64,000 nucleotides of DNA, taken from contig CM037837.1 of assembly GCA_021234535.1 (NCBI GenBank), positions 4,256,218-4,320,217 on the forward strand, written 5' to 3'. Positions 55,430 to 64,000 of this stretch are shown one piece after another. A program made the translations under genes and the position numbers. The DNA is from Stichopus chloronotus. Its lineage: Eukaryota; Echinodermata; Holothuroidea; Aspidochirotida; Stichopodidae. A model generated the notes under the pieces. The model was given only the letters and a program-made list of their open reading frames with translations. It was not told where the DNA came from and did not search any database. The stretch's first letter is position 1. Every line of letters begins with the position of its first letter.

Positions 55430-58400
55430 CTGAGGATCAAAACACAAAAGTGAAGCAAGGTTTATGATTTATAATGCAAAGCCTTCCAAAATACCTTGTA
55501 TGAAACCCTGCAAAGGCAGTCAATTTTTGGACTATACTGCCAACTTGGCACCTGTAAACCAAAACTGTAATTTGACTGCCCTCAAACGATGAACATCTTA
55601 AACCCAATGTGCCACTTTTGTATACCACCTACAGTACAGTAGGCTACGAGGTTGGTCCACACTTTCTTTTGCCATATGGAATCCTACACTGAAATGACGG
55701 GAAGTGGTTTGAACGTACTATGTGCACGAACACACTTTGGAGATGTTTTTTTCTGGGTTTTCCTTTTTTCTTTTAACACAATCCTAGTTCCTTTATTATG
55801 TACTCTTCAAGATTTTTCACATACCATCTCCACAAATTTGATACAATTTTAAGAGTAATGGAACAGCATATGGTATGCATTGAAATGCTCCCATGGTTAC
55901 AGCATGTTCATGTTCAAAAGGGTCTTTCCAAATGATGTGCAGTAACCGCTCAATGTTTTACACATTTCTGTTCAAGCTTGAAACTATCAATGTTAATACC
56001 CTGGCAACAAATAGTAACAAACTTCATAGTGGTTGGCATTCCCACTTAGTGAAAGCAGTCATTTGAAATGTGCCTCTGGACGGATGATTGAAACTGGTTT
56101 AGAGTGTGATTATTTTCCAGAAAACTAGGCTAACATTAATGTACAATGTTATCATCAGTCATGCCATCAACGGATCAAGTAACAGATCGAGTAAATCACA
56201 GTGAAGAGAAATGATTTTGCTTTTGTGAAATCCTTTTGTATTTTCTTTCTGTTCTTGAATTTCAATTTCGTTGCATAAAGCTATTCAATATTCTTACCAG
56301 ATAAAATCTATAGAACAAAGGGAACCATAGTGAGTCAAAGTACTGTAGTGGTGTACTTTGAGTTGTTCATTGCCTGGAGTTCGTCACACTCAAAAAAAAA
56401 TGTTATATATATAGTAACAGTAGCCATTAAAGAAATATCTTCAAGTAAAGAAAGCCCAGCATGAGATGACAATGCTCAATATGTCAAAGGTAAGTACTGC
56501 AATGCAATCATATCACTTGCTATTTCTTTAAAGTGGCCAGACTTTAGGGCATTCTGCTTATTTCTTGTTCCCCTACCCATCAACTTACTTTTCTTATGTA
56601 TGCCTTGATTTCTAAAATAACTTGTGATCATACAATATCCTTATTACATAAGTATTTTCATATCTCTGATATTCTTTGGTAGTGGTAGAAATAAACTGAT
56701 AACCAGCCTAGCATCCAAGCTATGTACAGTAAGGGTGGCCTTAGACATTCTCCATATATTTTACAATAATTTTTAGCAATCCTGTCTCAAGATGAATAAA
56801 AGATCCAAATGTGTGTGCCATTTCAATGTACTGAATTTAAAAGTTTCCAACTGGAAGTTCCTGTTAATACAGTTCTATAATATTTTAAAGAAAACAATTT
56901 CACAGCTTCAGGACTTTGATTACTGGGAGATTATTATTTACTGTATAATACAGTACCTGAATCTTTATCTGTCTGATCTGATTTGCAAATTTATGTTTTT
57001 TAAAAACAGGGTGTTACCATATCCCAACCCCCTTCTTTGGTAGGTGAGGTCAAGATTGAAAGCTAGGAATGGGCTCTCCTGTTTCAGAATACAGCGACTT
57101 TACCTCTTGGAACATGTACGAAGATATTAAAATAAGAGGAATTGGATGCACTAGATTTTTCAAATAGGTCCTCTGATTAAGTGTGGTTGTATCTGTGATA
57201 CTTGGCCTCTGGAAAAGCATTGCATCCTTATCATTTAAATTGCAATGTTGAGGTTGGAAAATAATCTCCAGAGCCAAAGGTGGAGCAATTTTCGGGGTAT
57301 TCTTTTTGACAACACTGTGTCCTAACCGTACTGCTACTTTAGTTCTTTCCCTTTTTTCCCAATGTATGTTTTGGGTATTTTCTCAAATCACTTGAATATT
57401 CCGACATAGACGTCCCACAACCCACCCACACGTACATGCAAAACTGTTATCATTGGATGACATACTCTACAGAAAAGAAATACAGTTGCATGATAGTAAA
57501 AGGTTTAGGCCTGAAAGTTGTTAACAGTGGGTCTTTTCCAATAAATGAAACTTTTTGATGTGACTGTTTAATTTAAGGTAAAAAAACAAATCTTACAGAA
57601 ATGGTATCACCTGAATTTAAATATGTTCCATAATAACACTTGTACGAGCGCTGGTCAGTGTCCATGTCATTTCTGTACATTTTTGTTCAAGGATAGATTT
57701 TATGGAACCTCAAAAGGGAAATATATTGATGAAAAGTGGTGAAATAATCACGGTGCAAAGTTACTTGATGCTCATAAATGCAAAGTAATATGTGAAGGTG
57801 TAATTACAATTAATAATAATAAAAATTCATATTGTGAAGAGTGGAGTGGAGACTAATCAAATGGTGACAAGACGAGCATGACAAATTTATTTCTTACCGA
57901 AACCTTTTTTTCATTCTTTGAACTGAAGCTAATTTCCCTCACCCCCCAAAAAAAACTTTCATAAAAAACATAAAATACCAATCAAACAGAGTAAAACAAG
58001 GGGAAAGGTAAGTTATTAGATGGAGGGAAGGATGAACTGTTTGTCACATCAACAATCAGTATTCATACATCCCAACAAGGTATCATTAAGGATCTGATTG
58101 GAACTGTCCAATTTCAACATTCCAGGAAGGTTTCTCTCAACCTCAGCCATTGAAATGAAGCTAAAGTCATTATCTAGTTTGACAGGCCAGTTTATTCAGT
58201 AAGGTGCAGCAAGATCTAAACTTAGGGATACCCTTAAGCCGTCTAATGTTGGGATATGTACAGTAGATGTGGTAGTAGTCATGCAGGGGTAAATTAAATT
58301 ATCGGCCAAATTAGCTGTTGGCTCGAAGTTTCCGTGCAGAGACTCCCAGACGTTGTCTTCAACAAAAAGTGGTTATTAATATAAAGTTACTCTTTTGGTG

Positions 58401-58759
58401 TTCCATAGATTTTGGCTCAATACACTGTTAGGGCTAGCTTACCTACACACAGCGGGATAGCTGAATGAATATGTCCATGCAGAATGAGGCAAAAAGCTTC
58501 AGATATTTTAAGGCAAAAATATCACATTCAGAGATATCGGAGGATAAAGCAGTTATTTGATGGTGGAAATTACACACTCAACTTTACACAGGCATGTCAA
58601 ACTTTGCAATGATGTACTGTAGTTGATGCTGTGATAGGACCAGGAAAGAGAGGAAAAACTGAAGTGCTTACACAGCAGTTGATCACAAAATTTTTTCGTT
58701 GTGGATTCATTGTAATTCATAAACGGATTTTAGCGTGAGCACAATGTTTTTGAGTGAAG
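55430..58759. other. Noncoding, nothing firm
   Basis: AT-rich sequence up to the retrotransposon LTR. Short open frames only; no splice-consistent exon seen. Confidence 0.4.
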
Positions 58760-58963
58760 TGTCATATTTGCATATATTATGTTTAACAAAACCTGTTACG
58801 TAACTTCAACATGCATAAATTCCTTTGTTTCATTATAGTGATGTGTTGTGCATTGCGTTGTGCAGTGAATGCAGAGAGTTTTGTAGAATACATTTGTATA
58901 CACCTGCTCATACGTCTGCTGTGTTTTTCCCCGACTCTGTCTTACCTACCTGAGGATATCACA
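58760..58963 (+). mobile_element. Ty3/gypsy 5' LTR, copy A
   Basis: A 204-bp LTR starting TGTCATATTTGC and ending GGATATCACA, nearly identical to the inverted 205-bp copy at 61030-61234. It is followed by tatttctggcgacaaag, a position expected for the primer-binding site. The open frame at 58811-59221 is a shadow through the LTR. Confidence 0.92.
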
Positions 58964-58980
58964 TATTTCTGGCGACAAAG

Positions 58981-59544
58981 ATGGGATCCCTTTTGCAGCC
59001 ACCGCTTTTTCTACAATCTGCGGGACCTCCTACTATTCCATGGAAACAGTGGATTTCCGTTTTTGAAACCTACCTCCTTGCTTCTGGAGGGGAAGAGTAC
59101 TCGGCTGAATGAAGACGTGCTTTGTTGCTCCACTGTCTTGGAGTGGAAGGGCAACGGATTTTTCATACCTTACCTACATTACCTAAAACGAGTAAATTGG
59201 ACGTGTACAAACAGGCAGTAACTATGTTGGAGGAATATTTTATTCCTACTGTTAACGTCGTAGCAAAACACTATTGTTTTAGACAGAGAGGCCAGAGAGT
59301 TGGTGAATCCATTGACTGCTACGTTGCTAGTCTACGAGAACTTAGTAAAACTTGGCAGTTTGACTCCATGACTGATGAAATGATTAGAGACCAAATTGTC
59401 GAGAAAACTTCAACACCACGAATCCATGAACGGCTCCTCATGGAAAAGGATTTGAAACTGGATGGTGCCGTCAAAATGGCCAGGAACATAGAGAGTGCTA
59501 TGAAGGAAGCTAGGGCGATTGGTAGTTCTCTGGTTCCGAACTAA
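58981..59544 (+). pseudogene. Ty3/gypsy gag, copy A (nonsense-interrupted)
   Basis: One frame from ATG 58981 carries a capsid-like region (LLQPPLFLQSAGPPTIPWKQ; later SIDCYVASLRELSKTWQFDS and TDEMIRDQIVEKTSTPRIHE), typical of mag-like elements such as K02A2.6-like gag. It is interrupted by TGA at 59110-59112 and by TAA at 59542-59544. The same frame continues uninterrupted into the nucleocapsid and protease. Both stops are one C-to-T change from CGA and CAA. Confidence 0.85.
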
Positions 59545-60618
59545 GTACCACACGACAGCGATGTCAACCAACTGAACTTTAAGGGAGGCAGACAACCCAA
59601 AACGCCAAAAATCAACTCCAGGGGAAAACGAGTGTGTTATCGCTGTGGGTCGACCCAACACATCGCTTCGGATTCGAATTGTAAGGCAAGAGACCAGAAG
59701 TGCCGCAAGTGCAAGAAAATTGGTCATTTCGCTGCAATGTGCCGAAGCAAGGCAGACACCCCAGCAAGGTCTAAAAATGACGTTGGTGAAGTTACTGCAG
59801 AAACATCTAGATTGTTCGCAACCCACCAGGAACCTGTAAAATATGAAGTTCTTACAAACGACGCAAGCGGTTTCGACGCGAAGAAAAAGCGTATCTGTTG
59901 TGTAGTAATGATGAATGGGGTTCCAATCCAGCTTGACGTCGACACTGGTTCTGATGTGTCCATCATCTCGGAAGACGTTTTTTCCACATTTTTCTTGTAT
60001 GAAGCCCTGGAGGAGGTTCCACTTGATTTCAACCTTTCATCCTATACGAAGCATAAGGTGGTCGTCTTAGGCTGTTTCAGCGTATCAGTTAGTTATTTAG
60101 ACAAAGTTACAAGCACAGTTGTCTATGTTGTGAAAAGTGGAAGCAACTTGTTAGGACGTGATCTGATCCAGAAGCTCGGAATTAATATTTTGGGATCGCA
60201 ACTGTCATGTTTTGTAGTGTCAGAGGACAATCCATCAAACGTTGCGCATTCAGACACCGAAGGTAAATTTTCTTTATCAGACCATGTTATGTCATTTCAA
60301 CATATGTTTGTGGACACTCCGATCTTACCAAGTATTAAAGGTATGGTACATAGAGCTAATGTTGATAAGAATGTTAAGCCCAAACACCAGAAATTGCGGA
60401 GATTACCTTTCGGGGTGCGTGAATTGGTGTCACGGGAACTGTCTAGGCTAGAATCGATGGGGGTGATAGAGAAAATTGATTCATCGGAGTGGGTTTCTCC
60501 TATCGTTGTGTCATACAAGAAGTCTGGGAAGGTTAGGATTTGTGTTGATTTGAGGGAAGTAAATAAAGATGCCGTTAGTATGTATGCCTGTATTATTCTC
60601 ACTGTTACGACAGTGTAA
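59545..60618 (+). pseudogene. Ty3/gypsy nucleocapsid, protease and start of RT, copy A (truncated)
   Basis: Continues in the gag frame. Two CCHC zinc knuckles (CYRCGSTQH… and CRKCKKIGHFAAMC) are followed by an aspartic protease with DTGSDVSIIS near 59941, then the beginning of reverse transcriptase (SEWVSPIVVSYKKSGKVRIC, VDLREVNK). Element homology stops at about 60567; the last residues to the stop at 60618 come from unrelated DNA, so RT is cut before its catalytic motifs. Confidence 0.92.
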
Positions 60619-61029
60619 CTGTTATGTGTAAAGGTAGGCTCATTGCCTTAGTACTGTAGGCCTCATTAGGACCTAGGCTATAGCCTAGGCTATACTATAG
60701 TCCAAATATTTCATTATTTTTAGTAACATCACATCCCGTTTTCGTATTCCAGTCAGGCGGTAAGTCTTACGGGCAGTTACGGCTTAAGTTATGCTCCTAC
60801 AAGTAGTACAAAGGAATTTCTAACATCCTTTTTAACACTTCTTGCTTATGCTATCTCAGTCTATGTGACTTCTAACCTACACTACAGTACTGTAGGTGTA
60901 GGCCTATGGGTTCTGACAAGTTCAGCCTGTTCATTCATTCATTTTCCAATTTCTGTTCAAAAATCCTAATACACGAATGTATTCACTATCCCTTAAGCAT
61001 ATAGTAAGGAAATTACTTGCAGTACTTCG
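60568..61029. other. Non-element DNA between two retrotransposon pieces
   Basis: Sequence after the copy A breakpoint, rich in 'taggcctat/ctaggctata' words also seen near 21400-21650. No coding signal. Confidence 0.5.
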
Positions 61030-61234
61030 TGTGATATCCTCAAGTAGGTAAGACAGAGTCGGGGAAAAACACAGCAGACGTATGAGCAGGTGTATACAAA
61101 TGTATTCTACAAAACTCTCTGCATTCACTGCACAACGCAATGCACAACACATCACTATAATGAAACAAAGGAATTTTATGCATGTTGAAGTTACGTAACA
61201 GGTTTTGTTAAACATAATATATGCAAATATGACA
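61030..61234 (-). mobile_element. Ty3/gypsy 3' LTR, copy B (inverted)
   Basis: 205-bp LTR in minus orientation (TGTCATATTTGC at 61234 to GGATATCACA at 61030), preceded on the minus strand by a purine tract (61235-61250, taaagtaaagggaaga) that fits a polypurine tract. The open frame at 60931-61215 is a shadow. Confidence 0.92.
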
Positions 61235-61287
61235 TCTTCCCTTTACTTTAATTCAAAACTTAACTTTACATATTTACAAATTACATA

Positions 61288-62205
61288 TTAATACAACACG
61301 TAACTTCCATCACGTTGCCATGAAGGGGGTTGCTTAACCCTCGTGCTTCTCCTAATATTGTCATTTCCTCCCTGGCTAATATTTGGATTAAACTTTATCA
61401 GTAATGTAAACTCAGGGGGGTTGCTCTTCACCAGTTTTGCAATGTTCCATTTAAGCCCATCTGACATTTGGAACGTAAAATTACTAACCTTTTTCACAAC
61501 TTGTATTGGGTCAGAGAAATTTCTTTTCCCCTTTGGAACTCTAGCATGTCTTTTGATCCTAACCCAGTCCCCAACATTTATATCTTGTATTCTTACATTT
61601 CTCCTATTGTCGCCACACATTTTATACTTCTTTTGCTTCTCTTTTACTCTCTTTTGCACATTTCTCCTATTTACCCTAGGTAACCCACAGCCAACTATGT
61701 TTAGCTTGGTTTTCATATGCCGTCCATGTGCTAGTACCGAGGGAGAAATGCCAGTGGTTGAATGAGCGGTAGCTCTGTAAATCCCTAAGAACTGGATGAC
61801 CGCTTCCTTCCATTGTCTCCCAGAATAGATTGCGTTTTGGACAGTGTTTTTCAGTACCGCATTAAATCTCTCCACTGCTCCATTTGCCTGTGGGTAGTAC
61901 AGCGAAGAAAACACATGCTTAATCCCCCTTTCACTCAAGAACATTTTAAATTCATGTGATTTAAATTGTGCCCCGTTATCTGTAACGATTTCATTGGGAA
62001 ATCCCTCCCGACTGAATATTTGTTTCAGAAAATCTAACACCTTCCTTGTCTCCACTGAGGGTGTAAACATTACTTCGGGCCATTTACTGTAATAATCTAC
62101 TGCAGTAATAGCAAACCTACATTCGTTCACTCCTTGTTCAAACGGGCCTACAATATCAATTGCTATTTTCTCCCAAGGTGCGCTCGGGAATTTCACGTGC
62201 TGCAA
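61288..62205 (-). CDS. Ty3/gypsy integrase, copy B inverted half (intact frame)
   Basis: 305 codons uninterrupted. The catalytic triad regions are visible: IAIDIVGPFEQG (first Asp), IVTDNGAQFKSHEF (second Asp) and ANGAVERFNAVLKN (Glu). A basic C-terminal part follows with GDWVRIKRHARVPKG. There is no chromodomain. The N-terminal zinc-binding region is not here; it lies at 63830-64000 on the plus strand. The homologous frame continues upstream to a junction at about 62231-62237. Confidence 0.95.
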   Translation of the reverse strand: MQHVKFPSAPWEKIAIDIVGPFEQGVNECRFAITAVDYYSKWPEVMFTPSVETRKVLDFLKQIFSREGFPNEIVTDNGAQFKSHEFKMFLSERGIKHVFSSLYYPQANGAVERFNAVLKNTVQNAIYSGRQWKEAVIQFLGIYRATAHSTTGISPSVLAHGRHMKTKLNIVGCGLPRVNRRNVQKRVKEKQKKYKMCGDNRRNVRIQDINVGDWVRIKRHARVPKGKRNFSDPIQVVKKVSNFTFQMSDGLKWNIAKLVKSNPPEFTLLIKFNPNISQGGNDNIRRSTRVKQPPSWQRDGSYVLY

Positions 62206-62236
62206 TGGTGCAAAAGCAGTTTTGGCAGTCTTGTCA

Positions 62237-63701
62237 TTTCAACATATGTTTGTGGACACTCCGATCTTACCAAGTATTAAAGGTATGGTACATAGTGTTA
62301 ATGTTGATAAGAATGTTAAGCCCAAGCACCAGAAATTGCGGAGATTACCTTTCAAGGTGCGTGAATTGATGTCACGGGAACTGTCTAGGCTAGAATCGAT
62401 GGGGGTGATAGAGAAAATTGATTCATCGGAGTGGGTTTCTCCTATCGTTGTGTCATACAAGAAGTCTGGGAAGGTTAGGATTTGTGTTGATTTGAGGGAA
62501 GTAAATAAAGCTGTAATTCCCGATTCATTCCCTCTCCCCAAAATCGATGAATTACTCGGAGAATTAAGAAATGCGCAAGTTTTTTCCCAATTGGATTTAG
62601 CTGCTGCGTACCATCAGTTACTACTCCACCCAGATTCTCGATCGTTAAGTGCCTTTATTACGCATGATGGCTTATTCCAATATAAAAGAGTTTGTTTCGG
62701 GTTATCCTCCGCCCTCATCAGTTTTCCAAAAAATGATGCAATCTATGTTAGCAGGTATTAAAGGAGTCCACTGTTACTTGGACGATGTAATTGTTTATGG
62801 AAAGGATGTAGAAGAGCACAATCATAATTTGCATACAGTTTTAACGAGGTTGGACTCATACGGAGTGAAACTTAATGACAAATGCAAGTTCAATCAAGCA
62901 AGTATTAAATTTCTGGGTCATGCTATTAGTAACAAAGGTATAAGAGTTGATGATAAGTATCATGCAATTGCTGATGCCTCAGTACCGCAGGATCCAAAAT
63001 CGCTACGATCATTCTTAGGGTTGGCAGGTTATTTTTCGAAGTATGTACCAAATTTTGCACAATTGGTCGAACCACTAAGAGCAATATTACGCAAGGGCAA
63101 TGAATTCAAATGGTCCATGGACTGCCAACATAGTTTCGATAAGTTGAAGAATTTCATTGGCAAGGACCCTGTATTGGCAATGTATGACCCTAATCTAGAA
63201 GTATTGGTTAGGACCGATGCATTCAGTGACGGTTTAGGTGCATGTCTGAATCAGATTAAGGATGGGACAGAAGTTACCGTATTTTGTGCTTCACGTACAT
63301 TATCTCAGGCAGAAAGAAACTACAGTGTTGGTGAAAAGAAAGCACTAGCATGTGTATGGGCATGTGAAAAATGGCATGTGTACTTATGGGGTAGGAAATT
63401 CAAACTTTACACTGATCACCGTGCTTTAATCACATTACTCACAAAAGGTTCTGATCGTCAGTCTATGAGAATTGCACGTTGGGCATGCAGATTAATGAAG
63501 TATGATTTTGAAATGATGTTTACTAAGGGATCTGATAACATAATAGCAGACTCATTATCTAGAGTTCCAGTTAAAGAAACTGAGGAAGGTGTTGCTGAAG
63601 ATGATCAAGATATTATTTGCCAGTTGTTATGGGAACCAATGCAGGCAAGAATAACACTAGCTCAATTACAAGAGCAGATCAAACTTGATGCAACTTTCTA
63701 A
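62237..63701 (+). pseudogene. Ty3/gypsy reverse transcriptase and RNase H, copy B (frameshifted)
   Basis: Starts inside the protease-RT linker. RT motifs: VRICVDLREVNK, FSQLDLAAAYHQLLLHP (catalytic Asp), then YLDDVIVYGKDVEEHN (YLDD). RNase H: RTDAFSDGLGACLNQ, EKKALACVWACEKWHVYLWG, YTDHRALITLL and DNIIADSLSR. A frame change sits at about 62706-62725 in the conserved GLSSA region, and an in-frame TAA is at 63699-63701. The first 277 bases duplicate 60290-60567 at roughly 96-97% identity by eye. Confidence 0.93.
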
Positions 63702-64000
63702 GGTATTAGAAACTATATATTACATGGCTGGCCAAGATTAAACCAAGTAGATACATGTATGAGACCTTACTTTTTAGTTAAGGATGAATTATGTGTGACG
63801 AATGGTGTAATGCTAAGGGGAGAAAAGGTGGTAATCCCAAATTCATTGACTCATCATGTGCTAACATTCGCACATGAGGCTCATCAAGGGATAAGCAGGA
63901 CGAAACAAAGGTTGAGGGAGCTGTATTGGTGGCCCTCAATGGATTCCCAAGTTGAGGAACTTGTGAAAAATTGTCAAGTCTGTCAATTTAATGACAAGAC
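63702..64000 (+). pseudogene. Ty3/gypsy integrase N-terminal zinc-binding region, copy B (runs off window)
   Basis: Same frame as RNase H after the TAA. Contains THHVLTFAHEAHQG and NCQVCQFND, the HHCC module of integrase, with LRELYWWPSM between. The window ends at 'aatgacaagac', the same words at which the inverted integrase half begins on the minus strand near 62231. Confidence 0.92.

Noticed and set aside
58811..59221. 136-codon frame, repeated on the minus strand at 60931-61215
   Set aside because: Both are readings through the LTR, explaining their identity.
61343..61765. 140-codon plus-strand open frame
   Set aside because: Antisense shadow of the integrase frame.
1..64000. CRISPR array, bacterial operon, riboswitch or rRNA
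   Set aside because: No direct-repeat-spacer pattern, ribosome-binding-site operons or rRNA sequence; the window is clearly eukaryotic.

Overview
This window is eukaryotic: intron-split genes with GT-AG junctions, long AT-rich noncoding DNA, SINEs, MITEs, microsatellites and a Ty3/gypsy retrotransposon. The gene set (a CLIP-170 C-terminus, a CCDC74 orthologue and a Moonraker/KIAA0753 orthologue) together with a mag-like gypsy element suggests a marine invertebrate deuterostome, most likely an echinoderm. The species is an inference.

Layout. 1-1.5 kb (+): the last two coding exons and 3' UTR of CLIP1, with its two C-terminal zinc knuckles. 1.5-9.5 kb: mostly intergenic, with a diverged dispersed repeat near 5.7-6.1 kb and a tRNA-type SINE at about 7.26-7.74 kb. 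9.48-19.56 kb (-): a complete eight-coding-exon CCDC74 gene in which every exon phase agrees (322 codons). Its large second intron carries a decayed hAT-transposase-derived gene in the same orientation. About 22.2-22.46 kb: a candidate bidirectional promoter with a perfect CRE palindrome. 22.46-45.4 kb (+): Moonraker, about 15 exons with about 980 codons of coding sequence. Its reading frame is broken at two firm positions and possibly at others, although the splice sites are intact. Its introns hold a tandem repeat rich in nuclear-receptor DR1-like motifs, a second SINE and a hAT MITE with a perfect 8-bp target duplication. 46-58 kb: a MITE, several clusters of the dispersed repeat, a long (ACAT)n array, a strong 18-bp inverted repeat, and three phase-compatible exons of an unidentified minus-strand gene (50.5-55.4 kb). 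58.76-64 kb: pieces of two copies of one Ty3/gypsy family, one truncated in RT and one broken into head-to-head inverted halves.

How the genes fit together. CLIP1 tracks microtubule plus ends, CCDC74 proteins bind spindle microtubules, and Moonraker is a centriolar/centriolar-satellite protein acting with OFD1 and FOPNL/FOR20. CCDC74 and Moonraker lie head-to-head and could share regulation. That clustering is an observation from this window; co-regulation is inferred.
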